DNA of 64,000 nt, taken from SCRA01 sp035533275. Lineage in GTDB: Bacteria > Vulcanimicrobiota > Vulcanimicrobiia > Vulcanimicrobiales > SCRA01. Shown here piece by piece: positions 49,656 to 57,739 of this stretch. The DNA lies in assembly GCA_035533275.1 (NCBI GenBank), contig DATLUD010000077.1:1-64000 (forward strand). The letters are read 5' to 3'. Numbering within the stretch: position 1 is the stretch's first letter; the number at the start of each line of letters is the position of its first letter. The notes under the pieces were generated by a model. That model ran no database searches and was not told the DNA's origin. It saw only the letters and a list, made by a program, of their open reading frames with translations. Made by a program: the position numbers and the translations under genes.

Positions 49656-51262
49656 GTGGCCACTCCTCGATGCGATTGCGCTGCTTCGACCATCGCTCCC
49701 TCGATTCGCCGGACGAATGCGTCCAAGGCGTAATGCTCCCTGGCACGCCGCGCGAGGTGCTCGCCCGCGCGGGCGGCCTCATCCCGATCCTGCGCGTAGC
49801 GCTTGGCCAGGGCGACGTAGTCTTCGACGTCGCCGGGCTTCGCGAGCGGCACCCCGTCGCCCAGGAAGAGTTCCGCCACCGCCGTAGTCGGGCCCGTCCC
49901 TGAGGGATCCAAGTTGGGGTCCGGGACCGTTCGCATGGCCACCACCGGCAGGCCGGCCCACATCGCCTCAAGCACGCTCTGCCCGCCCGGGAAGGGAAAC
50001 GTGTCCACGTAGACGTCCAACGCCTTGAGCAGGCTCGGGACGTCGTCTTCCCTTGCCCCGAGGAAGCGCACGCGATCCAGCACGCCGTTCGCCGCGAAGT
50101 GGTCACGCAGCGTGCTCTCCTCGCGATCGTACGCGGGGCCCGCCAGGAGCAGGACGCTCTGCGGCACCTCGGCGAGGATCCTCGAGGTCGCCTTCATGAA
50201 ACCGGGCTCGCAGCATTTCTGCAATCTGCCGAACGTTCCGAAGAGCGTCGCTCCGTCCGGGACGCCAAGCGCCGCGCGCGGCGCCGCCACCGCCCGATCG
50301 ATCGCCGCTCCGGCGACCAGGGCGCTTCCCACGAACTTCGCGATCGCCGGATTCACTGAATGCCGGATCTGCTGCTCGCTGACCGTCTCCAAGATCGCGT
50401 CGAACCTGCCGCAGAATTGCTCGTACGAGGTGTTCAAGAGCACCTGCGCCGGCGCCAGACCCACGCTCGCCGCGATCTTGGCGACGGCATCCATCGGGAA
50501 GGTCAGGTAGAGAGCCGCTTGGACCGGCTCCGCCTCGAAGTGCTCGATCAGCCTGCGGATCCGCTCCTCGTACGACGATCCGGCGACGGCGCGGAATGCC
50601 ACGCCCGCCGCCGTCAACCGCTGCACGGCGCGCGCTCCGGCGGCGCCCACGTGACCCGTCGACACCACCACCGTGGGATGCCCGAGCGCTTGAAGCCCCT
50701 CTGCGATCGCTGCGGCAACCCGCGACCCGCTGTTGTCGTCCACGATGCCCGAGACGACGAGCGCAAAGCGCAGCGGCTCCACGGCGGGCGCCGCAACACG
50801 CGGACCCCGCAGCGGTGCGGCCAACGCGGCGTATCCCGCGTCCACCTCGTGATCGTAGAGATAGCGCATCGCCGAGCGGGAGCGCGCGTCCTGGCGCTGG
50901 CCGATCATCCCCGCGCGATTCGCCATCATCTCGAGATGGCGCGCACCGTGCTCCAGCTGCCCCGCGGCGGCCGAGCGCAGGCCGATCCGCTTGAGCGCCT
51001 CGACCAGCGGCAGCTCGTTCTCCGCCACGGGCGCAAGCTGCGAGAGCAGCGTTACGGTTGACTGATTCGCATACCCCTCGGACGCCGTCAACAGGCCGAG
51101 CTCCTCGACGGCACCCCGCAGGAGCGTCTTGAAGAGCGCGAAATGCGCGAGCCGGCAATCCTCGGAACCGGCGGCCACGAAGTCGCGCACCTCGTCCGCC
51201 CACACGTCTTCGTGCAGCCGGAGGCGCCGCTCCAGCTCCGCGCGGTCGATGGGATCGCGCAT
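49652..51262 (-). CDS. Glycosyltransferase (GT-B, GT41/GT4-like)
   Basis: A 536-residue GT-B protein. The first 160 residues are helical and unlike a catalytic core. Residues about 165-400 hold the N-terminal Rossmann lobe (LVVSGIVDDNSGSRVAAAIAEGL, LGHPTVVVSTGHVG). The C-terminal lobe shows RVRFLGAREDDVPSLLKALDVYVDTFPFPGGQSVLEAMWAGLPVV in pieces, the nucleotide-sugar-binding segment seen in O-GlcNAc-transferase-like and GT4 enzymes. ATG 51262 overlaps the acyltransferase stop by one base. Donor and acceptor are unknown. Confidence 0.8.
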   Translation of the reverse strand: MRDPIDRAELERRLRLHEDVWADEVRDFVAAGSEDCRLAHFALFKTLLRGAVEELGLLTASEGYANQSTVTLLSQLAPVAENELPLVEALKRIGLRSAAAGQLEHGARHLEMMANRAGMIGQRQDARSRSAMRYLYDHEVDAGYAALAAPLRGPRVAAPAVEPLRFALVVSGIVDDNSGSRVAAAIAEGLQALGHPTVVVSTGHVGAAGARAVQRLTAAGVAFRAVAGSSYEERIRRLIEHFEAEPVQAALYLTFPMDAVAKIAASVGLAPAQVLLNTSYEQFCGRFDAILETVSEQQIRHSVNPAIAKFVGSALVAGAAIDRAVAAPRAALGVPDGATLFGTFGRLQKCCEPGFMKATSRILAEVPQSVLLLAGPAYDREESTLRDHFAANGVLDRVRFLGAREDDVPSLLKALDVYVDTFPFPGGQSVLEAMWAGLPVVAMRTVPDPNLDPSGTGPTTAVAELFLGDGVPLAKPGDVEDYVALAKRYAQDRDEAARAGEHLARRAREHYALDAFVRRIEGAMVEAAQSHRGVAT

Positions 51263-51906
51263 CAGCCGATCGTGACCGTCGGTCCGGCGTAGATGGGGAT
51301 CTTTGGAACGTGCTGCTGCGGGCGTGACATCTCCGCCCGCCCGTTCGTCACGACCTCCTGCAAGTGCTCCTCACTCTCCACGCGCACCCAGTCCCGGGTG
51401 CGCGAGTCGTATGCGCGGATGACCCGCGCGGGCTGACCCACGGCCACGCAATAGTCCGGGATCGAGCGGTTCACCACGGCATTCGAACCGATCACGGAGC
51501 CGATGCCGATGCGGATGTTGCCGATCAGCGCCGCGTTCATCCCGATCCAGCTGTGCGAGCCGACCTCCAGACGTCCGGTGCTCTCCTGCAAGCCCTGCAT
51601 CGTGACGGGGATGCCGACCTCGCGGTACTCATGGCTCGCGTCGGCCACGTAGATGCCCGGTGCGGTCAGCACGTACTGCCCAAAGACGATCTCGTTGACC
51701 GCCGCGATGAGCGCGCGCCGGTTGATGCTGGTGCCCCGTCCAAAGACGATCATCGCCCCCGGCTCCGGGCGGTCGCGGGCGATCATCACCTGCGCGTCGC
51801 GCCCGATGAACACGTCGTCCTCGAGCGCGATGCGATGGCTCCCCGTGATCTCGACGCCGGGCGAGAGCCGAACGTTCGCTCCGGCGCTGAACACCGTGAG
51901 GTTCAT
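51262..51906 (-). CDS. Left-handed beta-helix acyltransferase (hexapeptide repeat)
   Basis: A 214-residue protein of the LbetaH superfamily. Hexapeptide-like repeats run from about residue 15 (VRLSPGVEITGSHRIALEDDVFIG) to 165 (NAALIGNIRIGIGSVIGSNAVV, then NRSIPDYCVAVGQPARVI). The HEY in VADASHEYR gives the usual active histidine, as in maltose or sugar O-acetyltransferases. It would acetylate a sugar of the surface glycan. ATG 51906 overlaps the upstream GT2 stop (ATGA). Confidence 0.85.
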   Translation of the reverse strand: MNLTVFSAGANVRLSPGVEITGSHRIALEDDVFIGRDAQVMIARDRPEPGAMIVFGRGTSINRRALIAAVNEIVFGQYVLTAPGIYVADASHEYREVGIPVTMQGLQESTGRLEVGSHSWIGMNAALIGNIRIGIGSVIGSNAVVNRSIPDYCVAVGQPARVIRAYDSRTRDWVRVESEEHLQEVVTNGRAEMSRPQQHVPKIPIYAGPTVTIG

Positions 51907-52820
51907 CCGCCTAGCCCCGCCGCGAGCACGCGGCCGTACCGTTCCGCCACACTCGTCAACCGCGCCACTTCGTCGAGCTGCCCGTGCTGGCGGTTCAGTT
52001 GCGCGTAGTACGAGAGACCGCCATCGGCCACCGCCAGGCCCGTCTCGAAGCACGCGCGATCCTCCGGAGCGCGGAGGTAACGTTCCTGACGCGTGATGCA
52101 GTCGTAGATTTCTCCCATGAGCACCGCCCCTTGCATGCGCTTCGATACGCTCTTGTCCAGTTGACGAAAGGCGTTGAGCGGCTCCGCACGGTAGGCCACG
52201 TCATACTCACGGGCCACCGAGAGATACAGGAGCCAGTCGGCCGCGATCAGCAGCCGGTCGTCGAACCCCCCGGCGCGCTCCACCGCCTCACGGCGCAACA
52301 GCACGCCCGAGGCATTCCAGATGAAGTTCGTGACGAGGAGGCGTCTCCATTCGACGGGGGCCTCTGCGAGGTAATCGTGGTGCAGGTCTTCCAGGATGAA
52401 CGCGGCCGCCGGCGACAAGGGCATCTGCGTTCCCGTGATGCGCCCCGCTCCGTCGATGGACAGGAAGCGGCAGTGCGACATGCCCAGGCGCTCGCGCCCC
52501 TCGAACGGCTCGACGAGACGCTCCAGCATCACGCCCTCGGCGACGTCGTCGGCGCCGGCAAAGAGGACGAGCTCCCCGCTACAGAGCCCAAGTCCCTCGT
52601 TCCAGCTCGCGTAGACCTTTCCCGAGTTCTCCGTCCGGACGTGCAGCTTGATGCGCGGGTCGCGAAAGCGAGCGATCACCTCGAGACTCTCGTCGGTCGA
52701 GGCGTCGTCCACGATGACGAGCTCGAAGTCCCGATACGACTGCCCCAGCAGGCTGCGAATGCGCTCGTCGAGATACCTCGCGTAATTGTAGCTCGGCAGG
52801 ACGACGCTCACGCGCGGCAT
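51903..52820 (-). CDS. Family 2 glycosyltransferase
   Basis: A 305-residue GT-A enzyme. VSVVLPSYNYARYLDERI and VIVDDASTDESLEV bind the nucleotide. The metal-binding motif is FAGADDVAE (DD), and the acceptor half includes LVTNFIWNASGVLLRREAVERAGGFDDRLL and AADWLLYL. ATG 52820 is preceded by AAGGAG at eight bases and overlaps the epimerase end by 13 bases. It is in the middle of the ten-gene operon. Confidence 0.9.
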   Translation of the reverse strand: MPRVSVVLPSYNYARYLDERIRSLLGQSYRDFELVIVDDASTDESLEVIARFRDPRIKLHVRTENSGKVYASWNEGLGLCSGELVLFAGADDVAEGVMLERLVEPFEGRERLGMSHCRFLSIDGAGRITGTQMPLSPAAAFILEDLHHDYLAEAPVEWRRLLVTNFIWNASGVLLRREAVERAGGFDDRLLIAADWLLYLSVAREYDVAYRAEPLNAFRQLDKSVSKRMQGAVLMGEIYDCITRQERYLRAPEDRACFETGLAVADGGLSYYAQLNRQHGQLDEVARLTSVAERYGRVLAAGLGG

Positions 52821-53869
52821 GATGGGGTCTCCTTCAGCCACCGTATCACGGTGCCGATCCCGTCCTCGAGATCGACGCCCGGCTCCACGCCCAACGCTCG
52901 CAGCTTCGTCACGTCCGCTACCGCGTGCCGAATGTCGCCGAAGCGGAAGTCACCGCTGATCCGGTACGGCACGTCCCGCCCCAGGGCCTCGGCGAAGCCC
53001 GCGACGACGCCCAGCAGGGAGACGGCCTTTCCGGCGCCGACGTTGACGGGGCCCGGATTCTCCGGGGCCTCCATGATCGCCGTGGTGGCGCGCACCACGT
53101 CGTCGACGTGCACGAAGTCGCGCGCAACCAGGCCGTCCTCGTAGATGTTCAGCACCTCTCCCCGGTCGATCTGCTGTGCGAAGATCACGAGGACACCCGT
53201 GTACGGGTTGCCGAGCGCCTGGCCCGGGCCGTACACGTTCTGGTAGCGCGCCACCCGCAGGTCGACCCCCTTGGCCTCGCAGTACTGCTTGAGGATCAGC
53301 TCCTGCGCGAGTTTCGTGGTCGCATACACCGAAGCGGGCCGCGGCATCACGTCCTCGGACGTCGCGATGGGCCGCGCCGCTTGACGGCAGACCGGACAAC
53401 GCAGGGCGAAGTCGCCGCGCTCCAGAGCGGCGCGGGTGCGCCGCTCCGGCAGAACGGCGCCGTGGACGTCGCATGCGTAGGCGCCTTCACCGTAGATCGC
53501 GCGCGACGAGGGGAGGAACACGGAGCGAACCGCGGGGCGTCGCCCGAGTGCCTCGGCGAGCGCGGCCGTGCCCGTAACGTTCACGTCGGCATAGCGCACG
53601 ACCTCGTCCATCGATTGCCCGGTTCCCGTCTCCGCGGCCATGTGCAGCACCGCTTCCGCGCCGTCGAGCACGGCGTCCCATGCGGCCGGGTCGCGAACGT
53701 CGCCGATCTGCACGTCCGCGAACGCGCGCGCTCGCACGAGAGCGCGCTCGTCGCCGTGGATCTGCGGATGGAGGTTGTCCAAGATCGCGACGGCGTGCCC
53801 GGCTCCGACGAGGGATTCGGCGAGCCGCAGTCCGATGAAGCCGAGGCCGCCCGAGATCGCGATCTTCAT
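52808..53869 (-). CDS. NAD-dependent sugar epimerase with zinc-ribbon insertion (dTDP-L-rhamnose 4-epimerase-like)
   Basis: A 353-residue extended SDR. It begins KIAISGGLGFIGLRLAESL and has HMAAETGTGQSMDEV, SSRAIYGEGAY and YATTKLAQEL (Tyr/Lys). Between the last two lies an insertion with CDVHG near residue 143 and RCPVC about 35 residues later, which could bind zinc. The same type of insertion is known in dTDP-L-rhamnose 4-epimerase relatives, so the enzyme may act on a deoxysugar nucleotide. ATG 53869 overlaps the stop of the unknown upstream protein (ATGA). Confidence 0.85.
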   Translation of the reverse strand: MKIAISGGLGFIGLRLAESLVGAGHAVAILDNLHPQIHGDERALVRARAFADVQIGDVRDPAAWDAVLDGAEAVLHMAAETGTGQSMDEVVRYADVNVTGTAALAEALGRRPAVRSVFLPSSRAIYGEGAYACDVHGAVLPERRTRAALERGDFALRCPVCRQAARPIATSEDVMPRPASVYATTKLAQELILKQYCEAKGVDLRVARYQNVYGPGQALGNPYTGVLVIFAQQIDRGEVLNIYEDGLVARDFVHVDDVVRATTAIMEAPENPGPVNVGAGKAVSLLGVVAGFAEALGRDVPYRISGDFRFGDIRHAVADVTKLRALGVEPGVDLEDGIGTVIRWLKETPSCRA

Positions 53870-54735
53870 CCGAGGCGCCGCCACACAGAGAGGATCGCGG
53901 CGTCCCCTTGCGCCGCGGCTGGGACCGGAGCCTCCAGCGCCGGGGCCTGCCAGCAGCGGGCATCCGCCAGCGTCACGGGAGCGCCGGGGGGAATCGCCAA
54001 CGCCGCGACCTCCGTCTCGAAGCCCGGCAGGTCGCCGATCGCCTCGCCGGCGGCCACGGCGACGATCCGCGAGAACCCCAGCGGCACGTAGCTCTCGACC
54101 AGCCCGCGAATAACCGGGCCGGGCAGCTGCGGCTCCGCCAGCACGCACGTTGCGGGGATCGCTCGGCCAAAGCGCTTGGCCAGCGCGCCCGACGGCGGGA
54201 CGTCGAGCCAGAAGCGCCAAGGCGCGGGCTGGTACAACGCAGCCAGAGCGGCCGTCGGTCCGATGGCCAGAATGCCGCCCGCGGCGCCGGAGACCGCGCC
54301 GAGCACCCCCCGCGCAACGGAGGCGACCCCCGGAAACCATGCGGAGAGCGGGCGCTCCTCGACCTCCGCCAGCGCTTGCGCCGCCGCGGCGAAGCCATCG
54401 CGGTGGAAGACGCTGGCCGGCGCCTCGCCCGCGAGTATCCTCAAACCCAACGCCGGCAGGCGGAGCGCCAGCGCCAACCGCGCACCCAACAGGCGCGCGT
54501 CCTCCTGAAACGGCGCGCCCTCGTCCAGCAGCGAGCAGAGGAGCGCCAGCGCGCACGCCTGCGGCGCCGGTCCCGGCATTGCGGCCAAGGCCAAGGCTTG
54601 CGTCAGCCAGAGCCGCTGGACGTGGGGATACCGCTCCATGAGGGCCGCCAGCGACGGGGGGACCGGAACGGGACGCGGCCGCATGGAGGAGGCGCGACGC
54701 GCTCCCGCCGCGTCTCCCTCTCCTACGCGAAGCAC
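53866..54735 (-). CDS. Ala-rich protein of unknown function in glycan operon
   Basis: No family is recognised for this protein of up to 289 residues. It is unusually rich in Ala, Leu and Pro, with helical parts (LWLTQALALAAM, LLGARLALALRLPALGLRI). A later alpha/beta-like half (GFSRIVAVAAGEAIGDLPGF, CWQAPALEA) could be a degenerate Rossmann or hydrolase domain. GTG 54735 overlaps the preceding glycosyltransferase by 13 bases. ATG 54684 is the alternative, removing 17 residues. It overlaps the epimerase by four bases, so its position in the operon is firmly fixed. It may assist an adjacent glycosyltransferase. Confidence 0.6.
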   Translation of the reverse strand: MLRVGEGDAAGARRASSMRPRPVPVPPSLAALMERYPHVQRLWLTQALALAAMPGPAPQACALALLCSLLDEGAPFQEDARLLGARLALALRLPALGLRILAGEAPASVFHRDGFAAAAQALAEVEERPLSAWFPGVASVARGVLGAVSGAAGGILAIGPTAALAALYQPAPWRFWLDVPPSGALAKRFGRAIPATCVLAEPQLPGPVIRGLVESYVPLGFSRIVAVAAGEAIGDLPGFETEVAALAIPPGAPVTLADARCWQAPALEAPVPAAAQGDAAILSVWRRLG

Positions 54736-56768
54736 CTGAGCCGTTCGCGTCCGCGCGGATTATGCGCGAGCACCCGATAATATGCCGCCTCGGTCGCTTC
54801 CGCGGCCCGCTCCCAGGCATACTCGCACTTGACGCGTTCCACCAACGCGGCCCTGCGCTCCGCTCGAACGTCGTGCGTCTCCCATGCGCGGCGGATCGCC
54901 CGCGCGATGTCCGCGGCGTTCCCCGGATCGCAGTACTCCGCATCGTCCCGGAAGTATTCGTGCTCGTAGCTGTTGCGCGAGAGCACGAGCGAGGGACCGC
55001 TGACGGCGGCATTGAGCGCGCTCAAGCTCACCACTTCGTCCCAGCTCGGCAAGGCCACGACGCGCGCAGCGGCGTACGCGCCCGCAAGCTCGGCCTCGGT
55101 CATGTGGCCGAGAATGATCACCTTCTCCTGCCGGTGCATCCGCACGAGGACGCCGTATAGCCCTTCCGCGTTGCTTCCCACGCACACCAACTTCAGCGGT
55201 TCGTCGCGCATCGCATGCATCACCATCAACTGATTCTTGCGCGGCTCGATTCTTCCCGTGACGAGCACGAAGTCCCGCAGTCCGTACGTGTCCACGAACC
55301 GCTCGCGCGCGTGGGCGCCGTACGTCGATGCGTCCACGCACGACGGCGCGATCGCGAACGGGATGCCCGGCGCGAGGTAGCGGTAGATGCGATGCACCTC
55401 GCTATAGGCGTTGGCGACCAGAAAGTCGACGTGCCGCATGATCTCGATCTGCATCGCGGTGTACTGCGGCATCACGTCGTTCCGCGCAGGCGGTGGATTC
55501 ATCCCGTTGACCGAGACTCTCCGGGCGGCGACGTCGTCGAGCCGCGCGCTGAGGCCGGCCTCGTCGTCGGCAGAGAGAAAGACGGCCTGCGTGGCCGCCA
55601 TCCCCCAAGCCGTCTCGTCGCTATGATCCGTGAAGATCGGCATCAGGACGACCGGACCCTGGAACCGCGCGACGCCGCGCGCCTGCTGCAGCGTCTCGTC
55701 CGGCGAGGTGAGATTCGAGAGATGGACGATGTCGAAGCCTTCGGCTGCCGGTCCGGGCTCCATCGTCACTTCCACGCGGTGACCCCGCGCGCGTAGGGAC
55801 TCCGCCGTGCGCTGCACCTGCACGACGTCGCCCCCGAAGGCGCGCCGGGCGCTGCTGCGCAGCACGAAGAGGATCTTCAGTGGGCTCCGCGCCGTGCTGA
55901 CCGGCGAGGCCGCAAGCGGGGGTGCGGCGTATACGCGCGGCAAGGGCTCCAGCCACGTCATGCTCTCGTCGAGCGGGCCAAGTGCCTCGGCCCCCAGGCG
56001 CGTGAGCGGACGCACGGAGCTCCCAAGCCCCCGCAGCGCCTCCGCGCCCGCGGCGCCGCGCGAGCTGAGGAGGATGCGTCCATCGCGCGCGATCTTGCCG
56101 CGGGCAAGGTCGACGATGGCGGCAAGGTCACCCGGCGGCACGTCCAGCGCCGCGACGACGTCGAAGGTTCGTCGAGGCTCGCTCGACTCCAACGCATGGA
56201 GCGCGAACCGCGCGGCAGCTTCATGGGACGCCCGCGCCCACGCGGCGTACGAACGAGCGAAATGGGCGACGCCGGAGGCGCCCAGCCCGGAGCCCGGCCA
56301 GAGGTCGAGCACATCCCGGCCTCCGATCCGCCCCGCCAGGTGCGCGTAGCGGTCGACGACGTCGAAGACGCGCTGATAGACCGCGAGTCCGGGCACGACC
56401 GGAGCGCCCGGCGCTTCGTCGGCGAGCAGGGCCTCCAACGCCGCGTCGCGCGTGAGCACGTCGAAGGCGAGCGATTCGCCGGCGGGCTTGCCCGCGGCCC
56501 ACGACGCCAGGGCCTTCCCCAGGCCTTCCAGCACCACGGCCCCGAGCGGCTCGTGCCGCCGATGGAAGATCGGATTGCCGCCCACGATGCGCACGAACGG
56601 AATGCTCTGTGCGCGCTCTCCGTCGAGCAAGACGGCGTCGACGAAGGTCTGGACCGCGGAGCCGTAGGCGATCCGCTCCAGCTTCAACGAGAAGATCCGC
56701 GGCACCGCGCCGAGCGGGCGCGACCGGGGCACGCACGGCTCGTAGAGGCGGTGAAACCGAGGCGGCAT
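54723..56768 (-). CDS. Two-domain protein: degenerate methyltransferase-like domain + GT4 glycosyltransferase
   Basis: A 681-residue fusion. Residues 1-300 look like a methyltransferase fold with VLDLWPGSGLGASG and TFDVVAALDVPPGDLAAIVDLARGKI, but the SAM motif is weak. Residues about 310-681 form a GT-B enzyme of family 4: ILFVLRSSARRAFGGD, IVHLSNLTSPDE, LVTGRIEPRKNQLMVMHAM, and VVALPSWDEVVSLSALNAAVSG with the E-x7-E type donor site. ATG 56768 lies two bases after the epimerase stop, with GAAGGGG upstream. Confidence 0.82.
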   Translation of the reverse strand: MPPRFHRLYEPCVPRSRPLGAVPRIFSLKLERIAYGSAVQTFVDAVLLDGERAQSIPFVRIVGGNPIFHRRHEPLGAVVLEGLGKALASWAAGKPAGESLAFDVLTRDAALEALLADEAPGAPVVPGLAVYQRVFDVVDRYAHLAGRIGGRDVLDLWPGSGLGASGVAHFARSYAAWARASHEAAARFALHALESSEPRRTFDVVAALDVPPGDLAAIVDLARGKIARDGRILLSSRGAAGAEALRGLGSSVRPLTRLGAEALGPLDESMTWLEPLPRVYAAPPLAASPVSTARSPLKILFVLRSSARRAFGGDVVQVQRTAESLRARGHRVEVTMEPGPAAEGFDIVHLSNLTSPDETLQQARGVARFQGPVVLMPIFTDHSDETAWGMAATQAVFLSADDEAGLSARLDDVAARRVSVNGMNPPPARNDVMPQYTAMQIEIMRHVDFLVANAYSEVHRIYRYLAPGIPFAIAPSCVDASTYGAHARERFVDTYGLRDFVLVTGRIEPRKNQLMVMHAMRDEPLKLVCVGSNAEGLYGVLVRMHRQEKVIILGHMTEAELAGAYAAARVVALPSWDEVVSLSALNAAVSGPSLVLSRNSYEHEYFRDDAEYCDPGNAADIARAIRRAWETHDVRAERRAALVERVKCEYAWERAAEATEAAYYRVLAHNPRGRERLRCFA

Positions 56769-56770
56769 CC

Positions 56771-57739
56771 CTACCCCTTCCACGCCGGCGCCGCGCGGCA
56801 CTCGATCGTCTTGCGCAGCCCCTCCTCCAACGAGGTGCGCGGCTCCCAACCGCGCGCGCGGACCGCGCTAATGTCGGCGACGAAGTCGCCCGTCTCGACG
56901 GCCAGCGCGTCCTCCGGCCAGGGCACGTGCCGCAGATCGCCGCGGCCGCAGAGGCGGACGATCGCGCGCGCCGCCTCGATCATTGAGACGCCGGTCCCGC
57001 TTCCGACGTTCACGATCGGATCGTCCGGCGCGGAGCCGAGCATCAACAGCGCGTCCACGGCGTCGTCCACATAGAGATAGTCCCGCAGCTGCGCGCCGTC
57101 ACCGTAGACCTCGATCGCCTCTCCTTCAAGGGCGCGCGCGATCATCAGGTTGAGGACGTTGTAGCCGCGGCGCACCTTGGTGGGCCAGGGGCCGAAAGGA
57201 TTGGTCAGGCGCGCGACGGCGAAGCCGATGCCGTGCCGGCGCGCGTAGAGCTGCAGCAACTGCTCGCAGTGATGCTTGTGGAGACCATAGGGAACCAGCG
57301 GGCGCATCGGCGCGTCCTCTGCGACCGGATTGCTCTCCACGGAGCCGTACTGAAGCCGTGATCCGGGAAAGACGACTCTCGGCGGCGCGGGAAGCGACCG
57401 CGCCACCTCCAAGACGGTCAACATCCCACGCACGTTGACGTCGAGATCGTCGAACGGCGCACGTTCGCTGGCCACCGCGCCGGAGCGTCCAGCCATCTGA
57501 AAGACGACGTCGGCGCCGTGGATGGCGCGCCGCACGTCCGCGGCGGAGCGGACATCGCCGAAGACGAGCTGCGCTCCCTCGAGCTCCTCGATGAAGACCG
57601 CGGCCCCGGGATGCACGAAGGCGACCACGTCGCGGCAGGCCGGCCTCAGGCGCGATACGAGATGCGCCCCCAGGAACCCCGACGCGCCGAGCACGGCGAC
57701 GGACTTTTCCGCGTACCAGCGCCCTGCGTCCGCCCTCAT
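56771..57739 (-). CDS. NAD-dependent epimerase/dehydratase
   Basis: A 322-residue extended SDR. SVAVLGASGFLGAHLV gives the GxxGxxG loop; VFQMAGRSGAV, FPGSRLQYGSVES and YGLHKHHCE (Tyr/Lys) follow. The usual SS before the active site reads PGSRLQYG. LYVDDAVDALL and NVGSGTGVSM are typical of the UDP-glucose 4-epimerase group. It probably interconverts a nucleotide-sugar donor for the neighbouring transferases. ATG 57739 overlaps the upstream stop (ATGA). Confidence 0.88.
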   Translation of the reverse strand: MRADAGRWYAEKSVAVLGASGFLGAHLVSRLRPACRDVVAFVHPGAAVFIEELEGAQLVFGDVRSAADVRRAIHGADVVFQMAGRSGAVASERAPFDDLDVNVRGMLTVLEVARSLPAPPRVVFPGSRLQYGSVESNPVAEDAPMRPLVPYGLHKHHCEQLLQLYARRHGIGFAVARLTNPFGPWPTKVRRGYNVLNLMIARALEGEAIEVYGDGAQLRDYLYVDDAVDALLMLGSAPDDPIVNVGSGTGVSMIEAARAIVRLCGRGDLRHVPWPEDALAVETGDFVADISAVRARGWEPRTSLEEGLRKTIECRAAPAWKG

